From an uncultured bacterium (GTDB taxonomy: Bacteria; Cyanobacteriota; Vampirovibrionia; Gastranaerophilales; Gastranaerophilaceae): a stretch of 12,204 nt of DNA. The notes beneath the pieces were generated by a model that saw only the letters and a list, made by a program, of their open reading frames with translations, was not told the DNA's origin and made no database searches. The first letter of the stretch is position 1. Every line of letters begins with the position of its first letter. The position numbers and the translations under genes are program-made. The stretch spans positions 1 to 12,204 of the forward strand of contig CACZPB010000023.1 of NCBI GenBank assembly GCA_902782905.1, read 5' to 3'. Positions 5,021-12,204 of this stretch are shown here, piece by piece.

Positions 5021-7510
5021 CTAGCCTTTTACAACTATATTAACAAGCTTTTTGGGAACTACAATTATTTTTACAATTTCCTTTCCGGCTGTTAATTCCT
5101 TGATTTTTTCAGCAGATAAAGCAAACTGTTTGAGTTCTTCATCACTTACCCCTTCGTCTACTTCAAGCTTATCCTTTACTTTGCCGTTAACTTGAACTAC
5201 GAGAGTTATTTTACTTGCTTTGGCAAGATTTTCATCCCATTCGCACCAATTTTCAGCATGTATAGAATTAGTGTAACCAAGCTCATGCCAAATTTCTTCT
5301 GACATGTGGACTGTTACAGGTGCCATTAATTTAACTAACGAAAGAACTGCAAAGCTAAATACATTTTTTTGTTCATCGTTTAATTCGCCTTTGCATTTTC
5401 CTTTCCAATCATAGATGGCATTTGTAAGTTCTCTGTACTTAGAGATTACTGTATTGAATTGAAAATCGTTGGAAATATCATTTGTGATACCCTTCATCGC
5501 AATGTTTACAATTCTTACCAAATCATCATTTTCTCTTGCAAGCGGGAAGTTAAGTTTGTAATCTTTGAAAATTTCTCCCTTATTAACTCCGTCACTTACG
5601 AGTCTCCAGACTCTATTTAAGAACTTGTAACAGCCTTCTACACCGGCATCTGACCAGTCAAAATCTCTTGCCGGAGGTGAGTCAGAAAGTATAAACAATC
5701 TGGCAGTATCAGCACCGTAATTTTCAAATATTTCATCAGGGTCTACTGTATTTCCCTTTGATTTAGACATTTTTGAGCCATCTTTCAAAACCATACCTTG
5801 AGTCAAAAGGTTTTTAAATGGTTCATCAAAATCTAACAGCCCGCAATCTCTAAGAGCTTTTGTAAAGAATCTTGAATACAAAAGGTGGAGAATAGCATGC
5901 TCGATACCTCCGACATATTGATCAACAGGAAGCCACTTGTTTACAATATCCTTGTCGAAGCATTTGTCAGAGTTTCTTGCATCTGAGTATCTTAGATAAT
6001 ACCAGCTTGAGCAAACAAATGTATCCATTGTGTCCATTTCTCGTGTAGCATGACCGCCGCAGATTGGACAAGTTGTATCCTTGAAAGTTTTTGAAGTTGT
6101 TATCGGTGATTTCCCTACAACAGAAAAATCAACGTCAGTCGGAAGCATCACAGGAAGATTTTCTTCTTTTTCGGGAACAATTCCGCACTTGTCACAATAT
6201 ACAACTGGAATTGGAGCACCCCAGTATCTTTGACGTGATATCAGCCAGTCTCTAAGCCTATATTGAGTTTTGAATTCACCAAAACCGCCATCTACAGCTT
6301 TTTGTGTAATAGCTTCCTTAGCTTCGGTATTTTTCATCCCGTTAAATTCATTTGAATTAACAAGAATACCTTCTTCTGTATAAGCTGCGTCTTTGCAATC
6401 TGAAGGATTATCAGGATTTTGAATAACAACCTTCATCGGTAAATTATATTTTTTAGCAAAATCAAAGTCTCTTGTATCGTGTGTAGGAACTGCCATAACA
6501 GCGCCTGTACCATATTCAACTAAAGCATAATCCGCCGTCCATAGCGGGAATTCTTCGCCTGTGAATGGGTTTATGCAGTGAGTGCCTAGAGGAACACCAG
6601 TTTTTATTCTGTCAGTTGAAAGACGTTCAATCTCAGTCATTTTTCTTGCATTTGCTCTATAAGCTTCAACTGCATCTTTGTTTTCAGGAGTTGTAAGTTT
6701 TTCTATATCTTTGTATTCAGGTGCAACAACAAGATATGTGATACCGTGAACAGTGTCAGGACGTGTTGTATACACAGGAACTTCCATTCCTTCAAATTCT
6801 TTAACTTTAAATCTAAAAATAGCACCTTTGGATTTACCAATCCAATTTGCTTGCATTGTTTTTACATTATCTCCCCAACCTTCAAGTTTATCTAAATCTT
6901 GAAGCAATTGTTCTGCGTATTCTGTGATTTTAAAGAACCATTGGGACAAGAATTTCTTCTCTACAACACTATCGCATCTCCAGCATTTGCCGTCAATTAC
7001 CTGCTCGTTTGCAAGTACTGTCCCGCAGTTATCACACCAATTTACAGCTGCTTCTTTTTTGTATGCCAAGCCTTTTTTATAGAGCTGAAGAAATAGCCAT
7101 TGTGTCCACTTATAATATTCAGGTTTGCAGGTTGTAACTTCCCTTTGCCAATCATAAGAAAGTCCTAACATTTTAAGTTGTTGAGTCATATAGGCAATAT
7201 TTTCATCTGTCCACTTCGCAGGATCTGCGCCATGTTTCATTGCAGCATTCTCAGCAGGGAGTCCGAAGCTATCCCAACCGATTGGATGTAAAACATTAAA
7301 GCCTTGCATCTTTTTAAAACCTGCTATTACATCAGTAATTGTATAGTTTCTAACGTGCCCCATGTGCAACTTCCCTGAAGGGTATGGGAACATTGACAGT
7401 GCATAATATTTCGGTTTCCCGTTGTCATTAGGAGTATGGAACGCACCATTTTTCTCCCAACTTTCCTGCCATTTTTTTTCTATTTCTTGTGGAAAATAAG
7501 CCTCTTTCAT
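5021..7510 (-). CDS. leuS: Leucyl-tRNA synthetase
   Basis: Cytosolic class I aminoacyl-tRNA synthetase that charges tRNA-Leu with leucine. It has 829 aa from the chosen start, normal for bacterial LeuRS. Visible in order are the HIGH-type motif HMGH (residues 49-52) and zinc-type cysteine pairs (CDNCGTVLANEQVIDGKCWRC). The CP1 editing domain follows, with TTRPDTVHG and GTGAVMAVPTHDTRDFDF, keeping the HDxRD aspartate used in hydrolysing mischarged tRNA. A second cysteine cluster comes next (CDKCG ... CPICGG), then the KMSKS loop (580-584). A helical anticodon-binding domain and a small C-terminal domain (VVQVNGKVKDKLEV) close the protein. I chose ATG at 7510 over an in-frame ATG at 7522. GGAGG lies 5 nt before the former, and nothing like it precedes the latter. 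The gene ends the long - strand cluster and shares its terminator with tRNA-Val. Confidence 0.98.
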   Translation of the reverse strand: MKEAYFPQEIEKKWQESWEKNGAFHTPNDNGKPKYYALSMFPYPSGKLHMGHVRNYTITDVIAGFKKMQGFNVLHPIGWDSFGLPAENAAMKHGADPAKWTDENIAYMTQQLKMLGLSYDWQREVTTCKPEYYKWTQWLFLQLYKKGLAYKKEAAVNWCDNCGTVLANEQVIDGKCWRCDSVVEKKFLSQWFFKITEYAEQLLQDLDKLEGWGDNVKTMQANWIGKSKGAIFRFKVKEFEGMEVPVYTTRPDTVHGITYLVVAPEYKDIEKLTTPENKDAVEAYRANARKMTEIERLSTDRIKTGVPLGTHCINPFTGEEFPLWTADYALVEYGTGAVMAVPTHDTRDFDFAKKYNLPMKVVIQNPDNPSDCKDAAYTEEGILVNSNEFNGMKNTEAKEAITQKAVDGGFGEFKTQYRLRDWLISRQRYWGAPIPVVYCDKCGIVPEKEENLPVMLPTDVDFSVVGKSPITTSKTFKDTTCPICGGHATREMDTMDTFVCSSWYYLRYSDARNSDKCFDKDIVNKWLPVDQYVGGIEHAILHLLYSRFFTKALRDCGLLDFDEPFKNLLTQGMVLKDGSKMSKSKGNTVDPDEIFENYGADTARLFILSDSPPARDFDWSDAGVEGCYKFLNRVWRLVSDGVNKGEIFKDYKLNFPLARENDDLVRIVNIAMKGITNDISNDFQFNTVISKYRELTNAIYDWKGKCKGELNDEQKNVFSFAVLSLVKLMAPVTVHMSEEIWHELGYTNSIHAENWCEWDENLAKASKITLVVQVNGKVKDKLEVDEGVSDEELKQFALSAEKIKELTAGKEIVKIIVVPKKLVNIVVKG

Positions 7511-7514
7511 GTAT

Positions 7515-7520
7515 TCCTCC
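7515..7520 (-). promoter_or_regulatory. Ribosome binding site deciding the leuS start
   Basis: GGAGGA on the - strand, 5 nt before ATG 7510 counting from GGAGG. It lies inside the four codons that an upstream start at 7522 would add. That start has only TTTGCCCC before it, so the shorter protein is favoured. Confidence 0.8.
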
Positions 7521-7581
7521 ATGGGGCAAATACTAAATTACAAAATCCCCGTATAAAATTTTAGCATAAAAATATATTGAT

Positions 7582-7926
7582 TTATTCATCAATATCATCA
7601 TTTTCAATATCAGGTAAATCCGGTTCGGCTACTTGCTTTGTAAGTTTTTCGTTTAGCTCTTGCAGTGATATGGATTTATCCATTTTTTTAAGAGCATTAA
7701 GCACGGCTATTTTATAATCAGCATCAGCTCTGTTTTTAGGATTATCGACAATTTCACCGATTCTTTGTCCCAGATATCCCATGACAATAGCTGCCGGTAC
7801 TAACACTGTAGCAGTTGCAATTAGTGCATGTAAATCAATTGTCCCGATTTTTACAATCGACACTGTTCCTATAACAAGAATTGTTATTACAATAAAAAAC
7901 AGTCTAAAATTCTCAGTATAACCCAT
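7582..7926 (-). CDS. Two-TM membrane protein of unknown function in the flhA-PilZ group
   Basis: I do not recognise this 114-aa protein. It has two hydrophobic segments, at about residues 8-27 (RLFFIVITILVIGTVSIVKI) and 32-52 (HALIATATVLVPAAIVMGYLG). A cytosolic segment GQRIGEIVDNPKNRADADYK follows, then a short helix (ALKKMDKSISLQELNEKLTK) and a very acidic tail, DLPDIENDDIDE. The membrane hairpin probably leaves both ends in the cytosol. It begins 2 bp after the PilZ stop. AAAGG overlapping that stop codon serves as ribosome binding site, so the two are translationally linked. By context it may act with the PilZ protein or the flagellar apparatus at the membrane; no motif confirms that. Confidence 0.75.
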   Translation of the reverse strand: MGYTENFRLFFIVITILVIGTVSIVKIGTIDLHALIATATVLVPAAIVMGYLGQRIGEIVDNPKNRADADYKIAVLNALKKMDKSISLQELNEKLTKQVAEPDLPDIENDDIDE

Positions 7927-7928
7927 TT

Positions 7929-8522
7929 TTACCTTTTATTAATATTTTCCATATCTTTTTTCATACAGAACTGAACCAGAGTCATCTTGTCTATATTGCT
8001 CAATTGAGTAAATCTGCCTGATATTGTGTAAAGTCCGTTGTCACCTTTTTCAACACGAATAAGCTGGTATTTGCATTTCACTTCTTGTTCATCACTAAGC
8101 TTTATAGAAACGGCATATTCTTTTTCCATATCGATATTTTCAGATGTTTGAACTTTCATACCACCTGCTGACAAATCTAAAGTTCTTATTTGATGAACAT
8201 TATCACCATTTATCAACTCCAAATTTTCAATAAACTTAATACGCGTAAATTTACGTCTTTGCAAGAATCTGTGTTTAACAGGATTTGCAATTTTTATAAC
8301 ATTATTTTCAAGAGCCTCTATATAAGATTCAAAATAAAGATAACCATTATCAGTAAAAGAGTAAAAATCACAAACGTGATTTACTATAAGACCGTCCGGT
8401 TTATATTTTAACTCCATTCTAAAACCGTCAGGCGCTACATCAATTACTTTGCCTTTGTTGGTTTTCTTAAAATCTTGAGGAACAATTGTTACCAGTTGTT
8501 CATTTTTAATAAGCTCTCTCAT
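7929..8522 (-). CDS. PilZ-domain protein (YcgR-like c-di-GMP receptor)
   Basis: Predicted cyclic di-GMP-binding protein of 197 aa. The N-terminal beta-rich part (1-85) has the layout of the YcgR-type N domain. The PilZ domain follows, with the RxxxR ligand motif as R90-KFT-R94 and the second motif (D/N)xSxxG as DLSAGG (116-121). All residues needed for c-di-GMP binding are present. Proteins of this build slow or steer flagella in response to c-di-GMP (YcgR, DgrA/YpfA). The gene lies just downstream of flhA, which supports a motility role. ATG at 8522 has AAAGGA 5 nt before it. The 74-bp gap to flhA carries a period-8 repeat and no terminator, so co-transcription with flhA is likely. Confidence 0.85.
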   Translation of the reverse strand: MRELIKNEQLVTIVPQDFKKTNKGKVIDVAPDGFRMELKYKPDGLIVNHVCDFYSFTDNGYLYFESYIEALENNVIKIANPVKHRFLQRRKFTRIKFIENLELINGDNVHQIRTLDLSAGGMKVQTSENIDMEKEYAVSIKLSDEQEVKCKYQLIRVEKGDNGLYTISGRFTQLSNIDKMTLVQFCMKKDMENINKR

Positions 8523-8564
8523 ATATATCCTTTCCTTATTTTTGTTTCTGTTTTATATATCTTA

Positions 8565-8596
8565 CTTTACCCCTTTACCCCTTTATCCCTTTACCA
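8565..8596. repeat. Tandem octamer repeat, four units, between flhA and the PilZ gene
   Basis: Units read on the + strand CTTTACCC, CTTTACCC, CTTTATCC and CTTTACCA, a period of exactly 8 bp. It directly abuts the flhA stop codon and ends 42 bp before the PilZ start. On the transcribed strand it reads as repeated GGGTAAAG, which resembles ribosome-binding sequence. Its unit number could change by slippage. Confidence 0.85.
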
Positions 8597-10693
8597 CTAG
8601 GATACTTTTACCATACCTACTGATTTGACTTTTACGTTTGGGCTAATCTCATTATATGACATAATAGCAATTTGCGGATAAGTTCTTTCTACAAGTTTTC
8701 TAAACAGGAGTCTTATTGGTGATGAGCAAAGAATTACAGGCTGATTACCGGTTGCAGTAATAGCTTTTTCGAGTTCTGAATTCATCTTATCAAACATGTT
8801 TCTTGTAAATGACGGATCTAGTGTTACACTCTGTCCATCAGGGCTTGCACCTTTTGCAATAGTGTTTTCTACATCAGGAGAAAGCGTAATAACGAATAGT
8901 TCTCCCGTGTCAGAAAGATTTTGTTTACAAATATTTCTTGAAAGCGCTTGGCGGACATGTTCAGTTAAGAAGCTTGGATTTTTATTAATTTTAGCTTGTA
9001 CGCTCATTGTTTCAAGTATTGTCTTAATATCACGAACAGCAACACCTTCTTTTAAAAGATTTTGCATAACAAGCTGTATGTCGCCAATTGAAATGTCCTT
9101 CATTATATCGTTAACATAATCTTCCGATACCTCTTTTTTAAGATTATCAATAAGCTGCTGTACATCAAATCTGGAAAGAATTTCTGAAGCACATTTCTTA
9201 ATAACTTCTGTAATGTGAGTTGAAATAACGGCAGAAGCTGATACAACCGTATAACCTGACATTTCTGCCATATCCTTATCTTTACCTTCAATCCAAATAG
9301 CAGGAAGTCCAAACGCAGGTTCGATTGCGTGAATTCCGTTTAGGGTTAAATTACCAACTGGGTCTCCCGCACTCATAGCTAAATATCTTTCGGGGTAAAC
9401 ATCTCCTGATTCTAAGGCAACACCTTTAAGTTTTATTTGGTATGAATTCGGTGAAAGCTGTAAATTATCCCTAACTCTAATTGAAGGCAGAATTATACCT
9501 AAATCTAGTGCCGTTTGACGTCTTATTTGTGCAATACGTTCTAGTAAATCTCCGCCCATTTCAACGTTTAAAAGCTGTACAAGCCTATAGCCGACTTCAA
9601 TTTCTATAGTATCTACGTTAAGAAGTTCCATAACACTTTCTCTTGTAGCTTTTGCCCTCTTTTCTTTCTTACCGAGTTGTTCAGCCTGAGCTTGTTCGAT
9701 TTTTTGAGCTTCTTCAACTTGTACCTTCGTTTCTTTTTCTTTTGATTTATAAAAAGCCATCGCACCGGCTGCTATTGCGATAGTTAAAAACGGAATGGTA
9801 GGCATTCCAGGAACTATGCCCATAAATGCCAATAAACCGGATACAACGCCGAGAACTCTCGGGTCAGAAAACATTTCATTTTTAATATCTTGAGATAATG
9901 ATTCTTCTTTTCCTGTAGCACGGGATACAATCAAACCGGTAGCAGTTGAAATTAGAAGCGCAGGAATTTGTGAAACAAGACCATCACCGACTGTTAATAT
10001 TGTGTATGTTGAAAGAGCTGTCTGAATATTCATGTGAAGCTGTATAACACCAATTACCAAACCGCCGACAATGTTAATAACAGTAATTACAATACCTGCT
10101 GTTGCATCACCTTTTACAAACTTTGAAGCACCATCCATAGTACCGTAAAAATCGGTTTCCCGCTCTAACTTTTTACGTCTTTCTTTAGCCTGTTCTTCAT
10201 CAATAAGCCCTGAATTTAAATCGGCGTCAATACTCAATTGCTTACCCGGCATTTTATCCAATGTGAAACGTGCAGATACTTCAGCTACACGCGTAGCACC
10301 ACCTGTAATAACCATAAAGTTGATTAATACAAGGATACAGAATATAACCGCACCAACAACATAATTACCGCCGACAACAAACTCTCCGAAAGAACTTATT
10401 ACATTACCTGCCTGACCGTTTAGGAGAATTAATCTGGTGGAGCTGACGTTTAAGCCTAAACGGAAAAGAGTCGCAATCAAAAGCACTGTCGGAAAAGATG
10501 AATAATCCAGTGGTTCTTGAGTATATAAACAAACTAAAAGTATTACAACGGCAAGTGAGATGTTTATTGTTAACAACAAATCGAGCATGGGAGCCGGAAT
10601 CGGAATAACCATCATGACAACTATGATGACCAAGCCTATAGCAAGGACAATATCGTTATTGCTCAATAATTTTGATAACTTGCCTAATTCCAT
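8597..10693 (-). CDS. flhA: Flagellar type III export protein FlhA
   Basis: Inner-membrane export-gate subunit of the flagellar secretion system, 698 aa and full length. The N-terminal half carries about eight membrane segments (roughly residues 14-130 and 195-320). Between them is the cytosolic FHIPEP region (134-160: RVAEVSARFTLDKMPGKQ, then SIDADLNSG), whose acidic residues are linked to proton-driven export. 'YGTMDGASKFVKGD' and 'STYTILTVGDGLVSQIPAL' fit FlhA better than virulence SctV proteins. A charged linker (about 325-350) leads to the large cytosolic C-terminal domain that forms the nonameric ring and docks chaperone-substrate complexes. ATG at 10693 has GGTGGAG just before it. No flhB or other flagellar gene is in the window, so the flagellar genes are split or lie elsewhere. 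It follows the TonB-like gene by 58 bp without a terminator. Confidence 0.97.
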   Translation of the reverse strand: MELGKLSKLLSNNDIVLAIGLVIIVVMMVIPIPAPMLDLLLTINISLAVVILLVCLYTQEPLDYSSFPTVLLIATLFRLGLNVSSTRLILLNGQAGNVISSFGEFVVGGNYVVGAVIFCILVLINFMVITGGATRVAEVSARFTLDKMPGKQLSIDADLNSGLIDEEQAKERRKKLERETDFYGTMDGASKFVKGDATAGIVITVINIVGGLVIGVIQLHMNIQTALSTYTILTVGDGLVSQIPALLISTATGLIVSRATGKEESLSQDIKNEMFSDPRVLGVVSGLLAFMGIVPGMPTIPFLTIAIAAGAMAFYKSKEKETKVQVEEAQKIEQAQAEQLGKKEKRAKATRESVMELLNVDTIEIEVGYRLVQLLNVEMGGDLLERIAQIRRQTALDLGIILPSIRVRDNLQLSPNSYQIKLKGVALESGDVYPERYLAMSAGDPVGNLTLNGIHAIEPAFGLPAIWIEGKDKDMAEMSGYTVVSASAVISTHITEVIKKCASEILSRFDVQQLIDNLKKEVSEDYVNDIMKDISIGDIQLVMQNLLKEGVAVRDIKTILETMSVQAKINKNPSFLTEHVRQALSRNICKQNLSDTGELFVITLSPDVENTIAKGASPDGQSVTLDPSFTRNMFDKMNSELEKAITATGNQPVILCSSPIRLLFRKLVERTYPQIAIMSYNEISPNVKVKSVGMVKVS

Positions 10694-10719
10694 CTCTCCA
10701 CCAATAACATTATTCTACC

Positions 10720-10748
10720 ATTATAGATAGGTTTATGACAAGTTGTTA
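10720..10748 (-). promoter_or_regulatory. Possible internal promoter before flhA
   Basis: A perfect TATAAT (10725-10720) lies about 30 bp before the flhA start. The -35 region at 17-18 bp (TAACAA/GTAACA) is poor, so this is a weak or activator-dependent candidate. The sigma factor class cannot be told. Confidence 0.35.
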
Positions 10749-10751
10749 CAA

Positions 10752-11195
10752 TTATTTTCGATATTCCAAAACAATTTGTGCTACAACTCCGTTTTTATTA
10801 GGGTATGATGCAGGTAGTGGTTGATACGGTGCGCCTGAATTTACGGCATTTAAAACCGAAGCATTTGCGGAAGGGTTCGTTGAGTTTACAATTTTAGCAT
10901 CGGATATTGAGCCATCTCTGTTCACTCTAAACTGGACTGTTACTTCATAACCCAGCTCTGATTTATATGGAGTCCAATGTCTGTGCACCTCTGCCGGTAA
11001 ATATTTAAAATACTCGGTAAGATTTTTTATCTCTCTCATTCCCGGCTTTTTATCTTGTTCACTTTTTTGAACTTGTTCGGCTTTGCTGCCAAAAGGGTTT
11101 ACATCAACATTCTTTTGTTGATATTCGAAAGCAAAAACACTTGTCGAAAAAGCTATAGCAACTGTTAATATCAAAAATAATTTTCTATTTTCCAT
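10752..11195 (-). CDS. Secreted TonB/TolA C-terminal-domain-like protein
   Basis: A 147-aa protein with an N-terminal signal or anchor sequence (MENRKLFLILTVAIAFSTSV, likely cleavage after VFA at about 22). A polar Lys/Gln-rich linker follows, then a domain of about 85 residues matching the TonB/TolA C-terminal fold. The sequence VTVQFRVNRDGSISDAKIVN precedes 'ASVLNAVNSGAPYQPLPASYP' and a final strand, VVAQIVLEYRK. This domain acts in the periplasm on outer-membrane or Tol-Pal partners, so the cell should have two membranes. It lacks the long Pro-rich or helical spacer of TonB and TolA. I chose ATG 11195; a TTG two codons upstream (11201) is possible. Ribosome binding is weak (TGGA). It lies 20 bp after alr, so both are probably one transcript. 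Confidence 0.75.
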   Translation of the reverse strand: MENRKLFLILTVAIAFSTSVFAFEYQQKNVDVNPFGSKAEQVQKSEQDKKPGMREIKNLTEYFKYLPAEVHRHWTPYKSELGYEVTVQFRVNRDGSISDAKIVNSTNPSANASVLNAVNSGAPYQPLPASYPNKNGVVAQIVLEYRK

Positions 11196-11215
11196 TTTCA
11201 AAATTCCATTTCAAG

Positions 11216-12204
11216 CTATCTTACATAGACTCTGGGTAGTCTGACTTTTAGTCTGCATGTAAGCTCATAATTTATAGTATGTAATATTTCAGCCCAAGAA
11301 TCAAGAGGCAATTCTTCATTATTCAATAAAGTTATTACATCACCGACTTGTGCGTCAATATCACCTAAGTCAAACATCATTTGATCCATTGTAATATTGC
11401 CTATTTGTTTAACTTTTTTGCCGTCTATTATGCCGTAAATTTTATTGGATAAATTCCTCGATACCCCGTCTGCATACCCAATAGGTATTGTTGCAACTTT
11501 TGTCGGTTTATCAGCAACAAAAGTATGGGCATAGCTAACTCCTTCACCGGCTTTGGCTTCATGAATATTCGTAATTCTTCCCTTTAAGCCCATTATTTGC
11601 TTTAGTTCCGGTTTGTAATTGTATCTTGATGGCAAATCCGGATAAAGCCCATAGAGGGAAATCCCTACACGTACCATATTTGATTTTATATCATAAGCAA
11701 ATGTCGCTGCTGTATTTTGTATATGTATCAAAAGACCCGTTGTATCAATATTTTCGATAACGCTATTCCATCTTTCTACTTGTTTTTGCGTTTCTGTTTC
11801 TTCTTCAGCAGCAGCAAGATGAGTAAATACACCTTCAAAAGATAAATAATTTGCTTTTCTTACTTTCTCAATATAATTTACCCCCTCTTCTGAGCGCACA
11901 CCTATTCTATTCATGCCGGTATCCAGTTTTACATGCACTTTAGGTCTTATTCCTGTTCTTTCATAAACCTCTTTGCACGCTTCCAAGTGTGTGTCATTAA
12001 AGATTGAAAATGCAATATCATTTCGCGCTGCAGTCTCGACCGCCCAAGCAGGAATTGCACCTACTACCAATATAGGTGCTTTAATTTTCACATTCCTTAA
12101 ATCTAAACCTTCATCAACAGAAGAAACACCAAACATATCAACGCCTGAGGCAAGCATAGTTTGTGCTATCATCTGCGAACCGTGACCGTAGGCATCAGCT
12201 TTAA
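11216..12204 (-). CDS. alr: Alanine racemase (5' end outside window)
   Basis: Cytosolic PLP enzyme that interconverts L- and D-alanine for peptidoglycan. The frame runs off the right edge. At the edge it reads KADAYGHGSQ, in which the Lys (codon 12202-12200) is the PLP-binding residue of the family. The gene therefore continues about 35-40 codons beyond the window, and the internal ATG at 12172 is not the start. Other hallmarks are HVKLDTGMNRIGV, the catalytic Tyr in GVSYAHTF (codon 11533-11531), PIGYADGVSR and MDQMMFDLGD in the C-terminal beta domain. The protein ends VRLPRVYVR, as is usual. It is the first visible gene of the - strand cluster and is followed after 20 bp by the TonB-like gene. 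A VanT- or racemase-fusion variant is unlikely given the normal C-terminus. Confidence 0.96.
   Translation of the reverse strand, partial: KADAYGHGSQMIAQTMLASGVDMFGVSSVDEGLDLRNVKIKAPILVVGAIPAWAVETAARNDIAFSIFNDTHLEACKEVYERTGIRPKVHVKLDTGMNRIGVRSEEGVNYIEKVRKANYLSFEGVFTHLAAAEEETETQKQVERWNSVIENIDTTGLLIHIQNTAATFAYDIKSNMVRVGISLYGLYPDLPSRYNYKPELKQIMGLKGRITNIHEAKAGEGVSYAHTFVADKPTKVATIPIGYADGVSRNLSNKIYGIIDGKKVKQIGNITMDQMMFDLGDIDAQVGDVITLLNNEELPLDSWAEILHTINYELTCRLKVRLPRVYVR

Noticed and set aside
7523..7581. Possible T-box or leader-peptide control of leuS
   Set aside because: The gap is only about 60-70 bp, without a T-box motif, specifier hairpin, Leu-codon run or terminator/antiterminator pair.
8565..8596. 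The octamer repeats as a CRISPR-like or iteron (origin) array
   Set aside because: Units are contiguous without spacers and only 8 bp long; there is no replication initiator gene or AT-rich unwinding region of origin type.
11973..12185. A 70-codon + strand ORF near the right edge
   Set aside because: It is antisense to conserved alanine racemase coding sequence, including the stretch next to the PLP-lysine motif.

Overview
The window is AT-rich (about one third G+C by eye) and gene-dense. It holds 11 complete or nearly complete protein genes, two genes cut by the window edges, and one tRNA gene. A bacterial leucyl-tRNA synthetase, HU, an FlhA flagellar export protein, a PilZ protein and a secreted TonB/TolA-like protein (which implies an outer membrane) point to a flagellated, didermic, AT-rich bacterium. 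The best guess is a gut lineage such as Vampirovibrionia/Gastranaerophilales (Melainabacteria). That placement rests on overall resemblance and is not proven by the sequence.

Left part, + strand (1-3500). The 3' end of an M48-like zinc peptidase gene ends in a strong terminator at 542-569. Next comes a tight cluster: a solitary DNA methyltransferase, a DUF167/YggU protein overlapping it by 4 bp, a small protein of unknown function with a duplicated RWYD motif, and an NhaC/YuiF-type Na+/H+ antiporter-like permease. The cluster closes with a bidirectional terminator at 3472-3500. A consensus-like promoter inside the end of the DUF167 gene can drive the last two genes separately.

Middle part (3500-5020). 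Two single-gene units lie on the - strand, each with its own promoter: an unrecognised helical 153-aa protein and HU. HU has a roughly 107-nt leader with two mutually exclusive pairings, one of which would cover its ribosome binding site. Divergent from HU is a + strand unit ending in a tRNA-Val(GAC). It is preceded by two degenerate tRNA-like modules (4677-4779 and about 4801-4884). Each carries a 43-44 bp palindromic element with constant ends and a variable hairpin tip; one stem position covaries between the copies. This is the most unusual part of the window.

Right part, - strand (5020-12204). Reading leftward: alr (alanine racemase, 5' end beyond the window), a small secreted TonB/TolA-C-like protein, flhA, a PilZ c-di-GMP receptor-like protein, a two-TM protein, and leuS. 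The genes are closely spaced and no terminator is visible between them, so they may be largely co-transcribed. A candidate extra promoter precedes flhA, and the shared terminator at 4971-5002 ends the cluster. The flhA-PilZ-two-TM group is probably a motility module set between cell-wall and translation housekeeping genes.
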